A stretch of 15,456 bases of DNA from Lentisphaerota bacterium (GTDB taxonomy: Bacteria > Verrucomicrobiota > Lentisphaeria > Oligosphaerales > JAFGRS01), in NCBI GenBank assembly GCA_012514865.1, contig JAAYZO010000281.1, forward strand, positions 1-15,456, given 5' to 3'. A program made the translations under genes and the position numbers. Below the pieces are notes generated by a model. That model searched no databases and had not been told where the DNA came from. It saw only the letters and a program-made list of their open reading frames with translations. Shown one piece after another: positions 1 through 8,661 of the stretch (position 1 is its first letter; every line of letters starts with the position of its first letter).

Positions 1-1914
1 ATGGACATCACCGACCTCGTACGTCCGGGCGGGACGAACCTCCTCGGCTTCCACCGTCCGGCCGGGTCATCGCCGGCGGCGCTGGTGATTCGTCGGGTGC
101 GCTGGCGTCAGGTGGCCGGCGCCGCGTCGTCGCGGCGCTCGTCGTACGCCCTGAGCGGGGGCCCGGTCTCGTCGCAGGTCGCGGTCGACGACCGTGGCGG
201 CCTGGTCGTGACCGCCGGCGGTCGCGAGTACCGCCTGCGCTCGACCTGGTCATGGCCGGGCGCGGGTCTGAATGCCCTCGGCGCGGCCAGCGAGAGCGCC
301 CGCTGGGCGGTGCGGGTCGAGCCGTCCGGTCCGGCGGCCTGGACGGTCGAGGCGACCGATCCCGCCTACGTCCTGCGGCGTGAGGTCCACAACGAGGCCG
401 GTCGCGTGCGCGTGCGTGATCTCCTGACCAACCGCACCGATCGGCCCCTCGGCATCATCGTCCGCCAGGACCTCGATCTGGCCGGCGAGCCGGTGCCGGT
501 AGTCTATCTCGGCGGCAATCCCGATCCGACGGTCACCGCGGTCTCGCCGCGCGGCAACACCACGCTGTTCGTGCCGCTGGGCGATTTCGGCCTCGGCCTG
601 GCTCTGGAAGACGACGCCAGCCGCTGCCAGGCGCGCCTGACCGTCAGCCCGGACGCCCTCAGCGCCGGCTGGGAGAACCGCCACCTCGCCCTGGCGCCCG
701 GCGAGTCGTATGCCCTCGAGTGGTCGCTGTACCCCTGTGGCCACGGCGACTACTGGGCCTTCATCAACCGCGTCCGCCGCGACTGGGGTGTCAATGACAT
801 CACGGTCCAGGGGCCGTACGCCTTCCTTCAGCCGACACGCTATGCCGCCGCCGCCCCCGAGGACCTGCGCGGGCATCTCCAGGCCGGCCGGCAGCGTGGC
901 ATCATCACCGGCGGCGGCTGGCACTACGACGACGCCCCCATGCCGCGGCTGCTGGCCTTCGGCACCGGCATCTTCAGCGAGCCCTTCGAGGAGTACCGGC
1001 GGCTGCTCCGCGCTGCCATCGGCACCTTCCGCGAGGCCGCGCCGGAGGTACCGGTCATGGTATATGTCCACTGCTTCTACAACGGCCCGCAGACCGAGGC
1101 CGAGAAGGAGCGCCTGCGTGACAGTTGGGCGACCGACCGCGAGGGCGCGCAGCAGGAGCACGCCTGGGGCGAGCGGTACCAGCCCTCGCCCATGGTCGTG
1201 CCGACCCTGAGCAACCGCTTCGGGCCGGAGTTCCTGAAGGCCTGCGAGGCCCTCCTCGACGACTACGGCGCCGGCGGCCTCTACCTCGACGAGAGCAACG
1301 GCGGCCATGTCGACTACACCTGGAATGCCTGGGACGGTCGCTCGGCGCAGATCGACCCGGCGACCTACCAGATCGAGGCCCTGGTCGGGCACCCGGTGCT
1401 GATGAGTGTCCCGGTCCGGCAGGCCCTGGCGGCCCTCATCGCGGCGCGCGGCAAGGCCTTCATCGCCAATGGCACCCCCTACGTCATGGCCGAGAACCAC
1501 GGGCGCTACCCGCGCTTCGTCGAGGCCCAGCACCTCGCCAGCCGCGCCAGCGAGACGCACCTGTACACGCCGCTGATCTGGGACTACGGCGTCGTCGAGG
1601 ACTGCCGGCGGCTGCGCCGGGCCCTGGCCTGGGGGACCCTCCCGGTGCGCCTCAACCTGGCGCAGTCGGCCGGGCCGCTGGCGCGCTGCTTCCCGCTGAC
1701 GGTCCAGGAGGTCCACCCCGGGTGGATCCTCGCCCGCGAGCGCCTCGTGATCAGCGACAGCGGCCGCTACGGCTGGCCGGGCGAGACGGTCCCGGCGCGC
1801 CTCTACGTCTGGCAGGAGGACCTGATCGAGCAGCCGGTGCGGGACCTGGTCGTGGACGGCGCCGTCGCGATCGAGGTTCCCGCGCGCGGCCTGGCGATCC
1901 TGGAACGGCGGTGA
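1..1914 (+). CDS. Glycoside-hydrolase-like TIM-barrel protein, probably 5'-truncated by the window edge
   Basis: The reading frame is open from the first base and gives 637 residues before TGA at 1912-1914. The first residues (MDITDLVRPGG) look like the interior of a GH2-type jelly-roll sugar-binding domain, where a D-[IV]-T-D-L-x-x-P-G-x-N strand is typical. The ATG at base 1 is therefore more likely an internal methionine, and the true start lies upstream. Residues to about 240 look beta-rich. From about 270 onward alternating hydrophobic strands resemble a TIM barrel: YVHCFYNGP near 355-363, GLYLDES with D430 and E431 at the end of a strand, and later an ANGTPYV strand and an IWDYG motif. 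E431 or D430 is a plausible catalytic acid. I cannot name the family; it recalls large uncharacterised GH-like proteins of the PVC group. No signal peptide can be judged because the N-terminus is missing. It is followed by 121 bp and a separately promoted secreted protein, so it probably belongs to the same glycan-degradation cluster. Confidence 0.72.
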   Translation: MDITDLVRPGGTNLLGFHRPAGSSPAALVIRRVRWRQVAGAASSRRSSYALSGGPVSSQVAVDDRGGLVVTAGGREYRLRSTWSWPGAGLNALGAASESARWAVRVEPSGPAAWTVEATDPAYVLRREVHNEAGRVRVRDLLTNRTDRPLGIIVRQDLDLAGEPVPVVYLGGNPDPTVTAVSPRGNTTLFVPLGDFGLGLALEDDASRCQARLTVSPDALSAGWENRHLALAPGESYALEWSLYPCGHGDYWAFINRVRRDWGVNDITVQGPYAFLQPTRYAAAAPEDLRGHLQAGRQRGIITGGGWHYDDAPMPRLLAFGTGIFSEPFEEYRRLLRAAIGTFREAAPEVPVMVYVHCFYNGPQTEAEKERLRDSWATDREGAQQEHAWGERYQPSPMVVPTLSNRFGPEFLKACEALLDDYGAGGLYLDESNGGHVDYTWNAWDGRSAQIDPATYQIEALVGHPVLMSVPVRQALAALIAARGKAFIANGTPYVMAENHGRYPRFVEAQHLASRASETHLYTPLIWDYGVVEDCRRLRRALAWGTLPVRLNLAQSAGPLARCFPLTVQEVHPGWILARERLVISDSGRYGWPGETVPARLYVWQEDLIEQPVRDLVVDGAVAIEVPARGLAILERR

Positions 1915-1932
1915 GGGGCCGGGCGTCGGCTC

Positions 1933-1950
1933 GGCATCCCTCCGGGTGCC
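1933..1950 (+). terminator. Possible hairpin after the first gene
   Basis: GGCA-t-CCC pairs with GGG-TGCC around a TCC loop (7 bp with one bulged T), 19 bases after the stop of the preceding gene. No T-tract follows, so a classical intrinsic terminator is doubtful. The arms resemble the GGCACCC/GGGTGCC hairpin of the repeats at 15336-15355, so it could instead be a relic of that element. Confidence 0.25.
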
Positions 1951-1951
1951 C

Positions 1952-1980
1952 TTGCCCGGCGGCGTTGGCGGGGCTATCCT
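1952..1980 (+). promoter_or_regulatory. Sigma-70-like promoter candidate for the DUF4091-type gene
   Basis: TTGCCC (1952-1957) and TATCCT (1975-1980) are separated by exactly 17 bases, each matching the consensus at 4 of 6 positions. A transcript would begin near 1987, leaving a leader of about 50 bases before the ATG at 2036. A very similar arrangement, TTGCCG-17-TACCTT, precedes the lyase gene at 11125-11153, which raises confidence in both. The match is weak in so GC-rich a background. Confidence 0.35.
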
Positions 1981-2020
1981 TGCCGAACGTCACGGAGTGT
2001 CGCCTGCGTCGGGTGGTATC

Positions 2021-2026
2021 AGGAGG
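2021..2026 (+). promoter_or_regulatory. Ribosome binding site that sets the start at 2036
   Basis: AGGAGG lies 9 bases before the ATG at 2036. The longer open frame beginning at 1946 would start inside the promoter-like sequence and put 30 non-signal residues before an obvious signal peptide, so 2036 is preferred. Confidence 0.8.
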
Positions 2027-2035
2027 ACTGCGCTC

Positions 2036-5000
2036 ATGCGTTGGCCATCGTGGTGGGGTCTGGCTTCCGCTCTTCTTTTCGGTATTGGTGCGGGAGTCCG
2101 CGGCCAGGCGCCGCTGCGTGCCGAGGTCGAGGCCGCGCAGCAGTCTCGGCCGAGCGTTTCGGCGGTGGTGGTCGACGGCGCGGCGCTGCTGCGCCAGGCG
2201 GGCGTGGCTGGTTCGCTGGAGCCCGAGTCGGCCTGTGTCTGGCATCTCGGGGATGGCGACCCGGTGGCGGTGCCGTCGCGTCTGGATCTGGTCGATGGCG
2301 TGGGGCGTCTGCTCTGGCAGGTGCCGCCGGCGCCGACGGCCGGCGCGGCGGGCGCGGTGGCGCGTTTCCGCCTGGAGTTCGGGGTCACGGCGGCGCCGGC
2401 GGGGACGCCGCGGCTGCCGGCGGGGAGCCTGGACAACCTGATTGACAACGGCGGCTTCGAGCGTGCCACGGCGGACGGCGGTCTCGAGGGCATCGCGCCG
2501 GCGGTCTTTCAGCGCGACTTCCGGCGTGTCGACGACGGCTCCGGCGGTCAGGCGCTGGCCTTCAATGCCGACCCCGAGGGCCGCGGGCCGGCCTTCACCA
2601 CGCCCTGGCTGGCGATCGGCGGGAGCCAGGCGTACGCCCTGTCGTTCCGGCATCGTGCCGAGCAGGCCGAGGCGCATCCGCGCTACAAGCTGATCGCCTT
2701 CGGCTATGTCAACTACCGCGACGCCGAGGGCAAGGCCCTGCCGCGCGTCAGCATCTTCAACTCGCGCCTGGGTCACACCGATGGCTGGCAGGCCTTCAGC
2801 AGCACCGTGGTGGCGCCGCCGGAGGCGCGCTGGGCTTCCCTTGAACTCCGCAACGGCAGCCAGGTGCCCTATGCGGTCAGCATCGACGATCTGCGTTTTT
2901 CCCCGGCGTCCCAGGCCGAGGTCGAGGTCGCCACGACCGCCGCCGGCCGCACCGTCCGCCTTCGTCTCGACGACCCGGGCGTGCGGCGTTTCGACCTCGG
3001 CCCCGCGACCTCGCCGGTCTGGGACGGCTTCCAGGCGCTGACGCCGGCATCGACCTACAGCCCGGAGGCCGGCTTCGGCTTCACGGCCCTGCAGCGTCCC
3101 GACGCCAGCGACCGGGTGCTGCCCGAGGCCCTGTCACGCGACTTCATCACCGCGCAGCGCGCCGACCTGCGCGTCGATCTGCCGGACGGCGAGGTCGACC
3201 TCTGGTTGCTGGCCGGCGACTCGCAGGCCGGCGGCGTGGTGGTCTGGATCTACCGCGACCAGCGCCTCAGCATCAACGGTACGGAGGTCCTCAACCGCGC
3301 CCCGGCGCCGACCGAGTTCTTCCGCACCTCGTACCTGGCGCACTACCACGACTTCTGGCTCCCGGGGCAGGACTACTACGACACCTTCGTGGCGCCGCGC
3401 TTCGAGTCGCTGCGGTTCCCGGCGGTGGTGACCGGGGGGCGCCTGCTGGTATCCTGGAGCAACCTCCCGGTCGCGGCCCTGGTGGTGGCGCCGCGCGCTC
3501 TGCGTGACGGCCTTGACGTCGAGCTGGAGCGCCTGGCGGCGTCGCGGCGCCGGGCGACGCCGGTCGAGGCGGTGCCGGGTCCGGCGGAGGAGGCGGGCCT
3601 GGAGCCGTCGGCAGCCGAGTCCACTCAGGGCTTCGTCGTCTTCCGCCGGCCGCCGAACGAGTCGATCTATCCGAGCAGCCGTCCGCAGGCCGGCGAGCGC
3701 CTCGAGGCGCTGCGCTGTTTTGCGACGCCGGGCGAGCGCGAGCCGGTGCACCTCTCGCTGTGGCCGCTGCGTGATCTGGGCGACGTCCGGGTCGGCGCCG
3801 CCGACTTCGTCTCCGCGGCGGGCCGCATTCCGGCGGCGGCGGTGGATGTGCGCGTGGTGCGTCAGGTGTTCAAGAGAGAGGGCCGCGGCACGGGCTCCTA
3901 CCGCTACCGCGTGTCGCCGTATTTCCTCGACCGTCGCGAGGCGGTGCCGGTGACGGCCGGGACGACCTGGAGCTGGTGGGCGACGGTCGAGGTCCCCGAG
4001 GCGACTCCGGCGGGCACCTACGAGGGGGCCCTGGAGATCACCACCGCGGCGGGTGCGGCCGTGCGGGTGCCGTGGTCGCTGCGGGTGCTGCCCTTCCGCC
4101 TGGCGCCTCTGCCGATCGTGCAGGGCTATTACTACTTCCCGGGCGAGCCCTGGTACTCGACCTTCTGGGGCGCCAACGTGCGCGGCTCGCGCTACCGCGA
4201 CGACCCGGAGATCCGGGCCATGATCGACCAGAACGAGCGGCGTGCCCTGCGTTTCATGGCGTCGCTGGGTCTGAACAGCGTCGCCTTTGGCGACGACCTC
4301 CGCGGCGATCTGGAGCTGCGCGACGGCGAGGTCAGCCTCAAGCCCGACAACCGCCTGGCGCTGTGGATGGACCTGTACCGCGACGCGGGCATGGGCCCGA
4401 TGCCCTTCTACGGCTTCCAGCCCATCGGAGCGGGCAACAACCTCTCCTGGCTGGACCGCACCGGCCTGGCGGAGCCCTTCACGCCGGCCTGGACGCGCGC
4501 CTACCGCAGCCTGGTCGAGTCCTGCCAGCGCCTCGGCCGCGAGCGCGGCTGGCCGGAGATCCTCTGGTACATCTCCGACGAGCTGAGCAACCACGGCGAG
4601 CCCGGGGCGCAGAAGGGCGTCGCCCTGGCCAAGGCCCTGGCGGGGCTGCCGGGGGCGCGTGTGATTGCCTCGATGAACGGCCCCTGGGAGCACATCATGG
4701 TGCCGCACCTGACCCTCTCGATGCCGAACATCGCCTTCCCGATCACTGACGAGACGGTCGCCATGATTCGCGACGCCGGCTCGGAACTCTGGCTGTACAA
4801 CTGCGGCGACGAGCGCCTGAACCTCGGCCTCTACCCGTGGCGTCTGAAGGCCGGCGGGCGTTTCCAGTGGCACTTCCACGGCCAGGCGAGCGACCCATGG
4901 GACGACCTCGACGGCCGCGGCGGTGACACCTCCTACTGCCTGGGCCTGCCGGGGCCGGACGAGGTCGTCCCGGCGATCCAGGCGCAGACGGTGCGCGAGG

Positions 5001-5275
5001 CGATCGACGACCACCGCTACCTCGCCACCCTGGAGAAGGCCCTGGCCGCGGCCCGGGGCGATGCCGGCAAGGCCGCCGTGGTGGCGCGTGCCGAGGCCTT
5101 CCTCGCGGACCTGCGCGAGCGCATCCCGGTGGACATCCGCACCCTGGTCGGCTTCCAGGTCGACCCGCGTGCCGCCGGCGCGGCGCTGGGCGGCGAGTTC
5201 AAGAACACCGATGCCCTCGACCGCGTGCGCTGGGCCGCGGCGCAGCTCATCATGGATCTGGAGGGCGCCCGATGA
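2036..5275 (+). CDS. Secreted DUF4091-type glycoside-hydrolase-like protein with CBM-like jelly roll
   Basis: The protein has 1079 residues. It starts with a signal peptide (MRWPSWW, then a hydrophobic run to GVRGQA near residue 24), so it is exported. Residues about 134-290 (NLIDNGGFE near 134-142 to SIDDLRF at 282-288) have the start and end signature of a CBM4/9-type jelly roll. From about 532 a beta-sandwich leads into a TIM-barrel-like region that begins near Q696 (QGYYYFPGE). WYISDE places D848 and E849 at a strand end, the best candidates for catalytic or ligand residues. The C-terminal VREAIDDHRYL (986-996) matches the helix typical of DUF4091 proteins, which are associated with glycan degradation but have poorly defined substrates. 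The start is supported by AGGAGG at 9 bases. The stop overlaps the next start as ATGA, so the downstream CBM9-like protein is probably translationally coupled. Substrate unknown; the family call is fairly secure, the activity is inferred. Confidence 0.82.
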   Translation: MRWPSWWGLASALLFGIGAGVRGQAPLRAEVEAAQQSRPSVSAVVVDGAALLRQAGVAGSLEPESACVWHLGDGDPVAVPSRLDLVDGVGRLLWQVPPAPTAGAAGAVARFRLEFGVTAAPAGTPRLPAGSLDNLIDNGGFERATADGGLEGIAPAVFQRDFRRVDDGSGGQALAFNADPEGRGPAFTTPWLAIGGSQAYALSFRHRAEQAEAHPRYKLIAFGYVNYRDAEGKALPRVSIFNSRLGHTDGWQAFSSTVVAPPEARWASLELRNGSQVPYAVSIDDLRFSPASQAEVEVATTAAGRTVRLRLDDPGVRRFDLGPATSPVWDGFQALTPASTYSPEAGFGFTALQRPDASDRVLPEALSRDFITAQRADLRVDLPDGEVDLWLLAGDSQAGGVVVWIYRDQRLSINGTEVLNRAPAPTEFFRTSYLAHYHDFWLPGQDYYDTFVAPRFESLRFPAVVTGGRLLVSWSNLPVAALVVAPRALRDGLDVELERLAASRRRATPVEAVPGPAEEAGLEPSAAESTQGFVVFRRPPNESIYPSSRPQAGERLEALRCFATPGEREPVHLSLWPLRDLGDVRVGAADFVSAAGRIPAAAVDVRVVRQVFKREGRGTGSYRYRVSPYFLDRREAVPVTAGTTWSWWATVEVPEATPAGTYEGALEITTAAGAAVRVPWSLRVLPFRLAPLPIVQGYYYFPGEPWYSTFWGANVRGSRYRDDPEIRAMIDQNERRALRFMASLGLNSVAFGDDLRGDLELRDGEVSLKPDNRLALWMDLYRDAGMGPMPFYGFQPIGAGNNLSWLDRTGLAEPFTPAWTRAYRSLVESCQRLGRERGWPEILWYISDELSNHGEPGAQKGVALAKALAGLPGARVIASMNGPWEHIMVPHLTLSMPNIAFPITDETVAMIRDAGSELWLYNCGDERLNLGLYPWRLKAGGRFQWHFHGQASDPWDDLDGRGGDTSYCLGLPGPDEVVPAIQAQTVREAIDDHRYLATLEKALAAARGDAGKAAVVARAEAFLADLRERIPVDIRTLVGFQVDPRAAGAALGGEFKNTDALDRVRWAAAQLIMDLEGAR

Positions 5276-6615
5276 CAACGCGTCTGCGGGTCCTTCTCGG
5301 GGTCGGGGCGGTCCTGGCGCTCGCGGCCGGCCCGGTGCTGTGGGGCCAGGTCGAGCTGCCGCGCCTGGAGGCGCTGCGGCTGGCCGCGCCGGTCGTCCTC
5401 GACGGCCGTCTGGACGAGGCCTGCTGGGCCACGGCGCCGAGCGCCTCGGAGTTCCGGGCGCTCGCGGCGGGCAAGCACGCCCCGCAGACCCCCGAGCCGA
5501 CGCAGTGCCAGGTGGTCTTCGACGACGAGGCTCTGGTGCTCGCCGTGGTCTGCCACGAGCCGCGCATGGGCGACCTCATCGCCGAGGCGGCCGAGCGCGA
5601 CGGCGCCATCTGGCTGGATGACTCGGTCGAGATCTTCCTCGTGCACGGCACGGCGCACTACTACCAGTTCGGCATCAACTCGCGCGGGACGCTCTACGAC
5701 GCCCGGGTGGCCATCCAGCCGGACGGCACCGGCGGCGACCTCGCCACGGGGCGGCTCTGGGATGGCGCCTGGGAGGCCGTCGTCCGGCGTGAGGCGGACC
5801 GCTGGACGATCGAGGCGAGGATACCCTTCGCCACCCTCGACCTGACGCCGCGGACGCCGTCGGAGTGGCGTTTCAGCGTCGGCCGCACGGCGGCGCGTCG
5901 GCGTGAGTACAGCTCCTGGTCGCCGGTGGTCAAGGGCTTCCACGACCTGCCGCGTTTCGGGACGCTGGCCGGCCTCGACGTCGACTTCCGGCGTTTCGTC
6001 ATCGACGGCACGGCCCTCGAGATGCCGGCGCTGCGCGTCGGCCGCAACGCCATCCGTCTGGCCATGCCGGTGCTGCCCGAGGCGGGGCCTTTCCTGGTGA
6101 GCAGCGCCCTGCGGCCGTGGTCGGCCGAGGCCGGCGCGATGGCCTTCCCGGCCGGCCGGACGGTGGCGGCAGTGGACGGGGTGCTCTCGGTTGACGTGGA
6201 GCTGACCGTTCTCCAAGGCAAGGTCCTTCACGAGGCCGGCCTGCAGATCCTCGACGCGGCGAGCGGCCGGGCGGTGCTGCAGCGCCGGCATCTCTTCCGG
6301 GCTCCGGAGCCCTTCGTGGCGGCGTTGCCGTGGGCGGTGCTCTACCCGAGTGACGGCACGGCCGAAGTCGCGGTCGACCTGGCGGTGACCCCGGAGTCGG
6401 CGCACGGCCGCCTGCGGGCGACGCTGCTTGGCGCGGCGGGGCTCACCCGTGAGGTCGCCGTGGCGGTGGATCATCCCGGGTCGTGGCGTCTGTCGCTGCC
6501 GCTCGCGGATCTCCCCGGCGGCTACTACCGCGTGGCGGTCATCGGCGAGCTGGCCGACCTCGGCCGTTGCGAGGCCGAGCTGCGCTTCCTGCTGACGCCG
6601 GGGCCGTTCGACTGA
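5272..6615 (+). CDS. Secreted CBM9-like carbohydrate-binding protein
   Basis: A protein of 447 residues with a signal peptide (MTTRLRVLLGVGAVLALAAG, with probable cleavage near GQ at 25-26). The N-terminal half shows the family-9-like binding-module pattern in order: VVLDGRLDEACW (41-52), LDDSVEIFL (115-123), YYQFGINSRGTLYDA (130-144), WTIEARIPF (178-186), and SSWSPVVKGFHDLPRFG (214-230). In this family aromatic residues of such strands contact sugars. The C-terminal 200 residues appear to be one or two further beta-sandwich domains that I cannot assign; no hydrolase active site is evident. The start codon ATG overlaps the stop of the preceding gene (ATGA), indicating co-expression and perhaps a fixed stoichiometry of the two exported proteins. 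Its likely role is binding glycan at the cell surface or helping the DUF4091-type partner find it; this is inference. Confidence 0.82.
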   Translation: MTTRLRVLLGVGAVLALAAGPVLWGQVELPRLEALRLAAPVVLDGRLDEACWATAPSASEFRALAAGKHAPQTPEPTQCQVVFDDEALVLAVVCHEPRMGDLIAEAAERDGAIWLDDSVEIFLVHGTAHYYQFGINSRGTLYDARVAIQPDGTGGDLATGRLWDGAWEAVVRREADRWTIEARIPFATLDLTPRTPSEWRFSVGRTAARRREYSSWSPVVKGFHDLPRFGTLAGLDVDFRRFVIDGTALEMPALRVGRNAIRLAMPVLPEAGPFLVSSALRPWSAEAGAMAFPAGRTVAAVDGVLSVDVELTVLQGKVLHEAGLQILDAASGRAVLQRRHLFRAPEPFVAALPWAVLYPSDGTAEVAVDLAVTPESAHGRLRATLLGAAGLTREVAVAVDHPGSWRLSLPLADLPGGYYRVAVIGELADLGRCEAELRFLLTPGPFD

Positions 6616-6619
6616 GGGT

Positions 6620-6635
6620 GCCCCGGCCGCGGGGC
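6620..6635. terminator. Hairpin between converging gene clusters
   Basis: GCCCCG pairs perfectly with CGGGGC around a GCCG loop, in the 26-bp gap between the CBM9-like stop (6613-6615) and the minus-strand ATPase stop (6642-6644). On the plus strand it is followed by GGCGTTT, a short T-run. It could end transcription from both sides, more convincingly from the plus strand. Confidence 0.45.
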
Positions 6636-6641
6636 GGCGTT

Positions 6642-7679
6642 TCAGGGCTTCGCGGCGGAGCTCGCCGCGATCTCCTCACGGCGCAGGCAGGCGACCTGAT
6701 GGCCGTTCCCTGTGCTCTCCAGGGCCGGTTCGTGCTCGGCGCACGACGGCAGAGCCCACGGGCAGCGCGTCCGGAAGGCGCATCCCGACGGGGGCGACAG
6801 CGGCGACGGCAGGTCGCCCTGGAGGAGCAGCCGCCGGCGGCGGCGTTCGCGTTCCGGATCGGGGTCGGGGAGGGCGCTGACCAGGGCCTGCGTGTACGGG
6901 TGTCCCGGTGACGCGATGACGGCCGCGGCCGGGCCGACCTCCACCAGGCGGCCGAGGTACATCACCGCGATGCGGTCGGCGAGGTGGTGCACCACCGCCA
7001 GGTCGTGGCTGATGAAGAGCATGGCCAGGCCGCGCTCGCGGCAGAGCCGGTCCAGCAGGTTGATGATCTGCGCCTGGATGGAGACGTCCAGGGCCGACAC
7101 CGGCTCGTCGGCAATGATCACCCGCGGCGACGTCGCCAACGCCCGCGCGATGGCCACACGCTGACGCTGCCCGCCGGAAAACTCGTGCGGGTAGCGCCAG
7201 GCCTGCTCCGGGGTGAGGCCGACCTCGCCCAGGAGGTCCCCCACCGCGGTGCGCAGGGCCGCACCGGCCAGGGCCCGGCGGACGCGCAGGGCCTCGCCGA
7301 GAGTCTCCTGGACGGTCAGGCGCGGGTTCAGCGAGGCATAGGGATCCTGGAAGACCATCTGCAGGTCGGGCCGCAGGCGCCGGCGTTCCCTGGCGGGCAG
7401 TCGGGCGAAGGGCCGGCCCTGCAGGAGGACCTCGCCAGTGCCGATCGGCACCAGGCCGGCGCAGGCGCGCGCCAGGGTCGACTTGCCGCAGCCCGATTCG
7501 CCGACCAGGCCGAGGACCTCGCCTGCGTCGAGGCGCAGGGACACCCCGCGCACGGCCTGCACCACGGCGCCGCCCTCGAGAGCGAAGCCGACGCGCAGGT
7601 CGCGGACCTCGAGGCAGGGCGCTGCCGCGGCGGTGCTGCCGGCTGCCGGGGGTGCCATCGGATGGGGCCTCACGGTCAT
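6642..7679 (-). CDS. oppF: Opp/Dpp-type ABC importer ATP-binding protein (OppF-like)
   Basis: A 345-residue cytoplasmic ATPase of the peptide/nickel/opine importer class. It has Walker A GESGCGKS (60-67), Q-loop QDPYASLNP (111-119), signature FSGGQRQR (167-174), Walker B VIIADEP (187-193) and switch histidine SHD (224-226). The C-terminal oligopeptide-importer extension holds cysteines at 300, 306, 313 and 331, the spacing typical of this subfamily. It would pair with the OppD-like subunit to drive import. The start at 7679 follows the upstream stop by 3 bases (TGACCGATG), with GAGGAG inside the upstream gene about 11 bases away; an ATG at 7658 (MAPPAAG) is an alternative and would drop a short non-conserved lead. 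It is last in the operon and ends next to a hairpin. Peptide versus oligosaccharide substrate cannot be told from sequence; the opp/dpp choice of symbol is by gene order. Confidence 0.9.
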   Translation of the reverse strand: MTVRPHPMAPPAAGSTAAAAPCLEVRDLRVGFALEGGAVVQAVRGVSLRLDAGEVLGLVGESGCGKSTLARACAGLVPIGTGEVLLQGRPFARLPARERRRLRPDLQMVFQDPYASLNPRLTVQETLGEALRVRRALAGAALRTAVGDLLGEVGLTPEQAWRYPHEFSGGQRQRVAIARALATSPRVIIADEPVSALDVSIQAQIINLLDRLCRERGLAMLFISHDLAVVHHLADRIAVMYLGRLVEVGPAAAVIASPGHPYTQALVSALPDPDPERERRRRRLLLQGDLPSPLSPPSGCAFRTRCPWALPSCAEHEPALESTGNGHQVACLRREEIAASSAAKP

Positions 7680-7682
7680 CGG

Positions 7683-8657
7683 TCAGAGTTCTCCTCGCTG
7701 GCGGCGGAGGCAGGCCGTGGCATGGCCGGCTGACAGCTCGCGCAGGGCCATGGGCTCGCGGCACACCGGTGCGGCGTGGCGGCAGCGCGGCGCGAATGGG
7801 CAGCCGGGCTCGGGCGCGGTGATGCGTGGCGGCTGGCCCGGTATGGCCTCGAGGTCGCGGCGTGGCTCGAGCGCCAGGCGTGGCAGGGCGCGGTAGAGCG
7901 CCTCGGTGTACGGGTGGAGGGGCTGGCGGAAGACCGCCTCGACGGGGCCGGTCTCGACGATGCGTCCGGCATACATCACCGCGACGCGGTCGCAGGCGCC
8001 GGCGACGACGCCGAGGTTGTGGGTGACCAGGATCATGGCCATGCCGCGGGCCTGCTGCAGGCCGCGCATCAGCTCGAGGATCTGCGCCTGCACGGTGACA
8101 TCCAGGGCCGTGGTCGGCTCGTCGGCGATGAGCAGGTCCGGTCCCGCCATCAGGGCCATGGCGATCATCACCCGCTGACGCATGCCGCCGGAGAGCTGGT
8201 GCGGGTAGCCGCGGGCGCGTTCGGCGGCGTCCTGGATGCCGACGTCGCGCAGGGCCGCCTCGGCGCGGTCGAGGGCCTCGCGGCGGCTGCAGCGGCCGTG
8301 GCAGCGCAGGACTTCGGCCATCTGCGTGCCGATGCGCAGGCAGGGATTCAGGGCGGTCATCGGGTCCTGGAAGATCATGCCGATGCGCCGGCCGCGGAGG
8401 TCGCGGAGGCGGCGTTCGCCGCAGCTCAGGAGGTCGGTGCCATCGAAGTCGGCGCGGCCGGCCTCGAGGCGCCCGGGCGGGGTCGGTACAAGGCCGAGGA
8501 GGGCCATGCAGGTGACGCTCTTGCCGGAGCCCGACTCGCCGACCAGGCCGAGGGTCTCGCCGCGGTCGACCTGGAAGGAGACGGCCTCGACGGCGCGCAC
8601 GACGCCGTCGCGGGTATGGAAGCGCATCGTCAGGTCATGGACATCCAGGAGGGCCAT
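7683..8657 (-). CDS. oppD: Opp/Dpp-type ABC importer ATP-binding protein (OppD-like)
   Basis: A 324-residue ATPase with Walker A GESGSGKS (40-47), Q-loop at Q97 (FQDPMTALNP), signature LSGGMRQR (155-162), Walker B LLIADEP (175-181) and switch H213. The C-terminal extension contains CPFAPRC (286-292), then C299 and C316. This four-cysteine pattern occurs widely in Opp/Dpp ATPases, where a [4Fe-4S] cluster has been described in a mycobacterial DppD. The ATG at 8657 is chosen because its MALLDVHDLTMRF opening matches the family, and GAGG sits 9 bases upstream. The open frame extends to an ATG at 8693, but that start lies inside the preceding permease gene and has no family-like sequence. The gap to the permease stop is 4 bases (TGACCGGATG), so the operon is tightly coupled. 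Confidence 0.9.
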   Translation of the reverse strand: MALLDVHDLTMRFHTRDGVVRAVEAVSFQVDRGETLGLVGESGSGKSVTCMALLGLVPTPPGRLEAGRADFDGTDLLSCGERRLRDLRGRRIGMIFQDPMTALNPCLRIGTQMAEVLRCHGRCSRREALDRAEAALRDVGIQDAAERARGYPHQLSGGMRQRVMIAMALMAGPDLLIADEPTTALDVTVQAQILELMRGLQQARGMAMILVTHNLGVVAGACDRVAVMYAGRIVETGPVEAVFRQPLHPYTEALYRALPRLALEPRRDLEAIPGQPPRITAPEPGCPFAPRCRHAAPVCREPMALRELSAGHATACLRRQRGEL

Positions 8658-8661
8658 CCGG

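Noticed and set aside
1125..2441. 438-residue open frame on the plus strand
   Set aside because: It is an out-of-frame Arg/Pro/Gly-rich shadow of the GH-like gene and the start of the DUF4091-type gene.
3134..5278. 714-residue open frame on the minus strand
   Set aside because: It is antisense to the DUF4091-type gene, with low-complexity composition and no recognisable motif.
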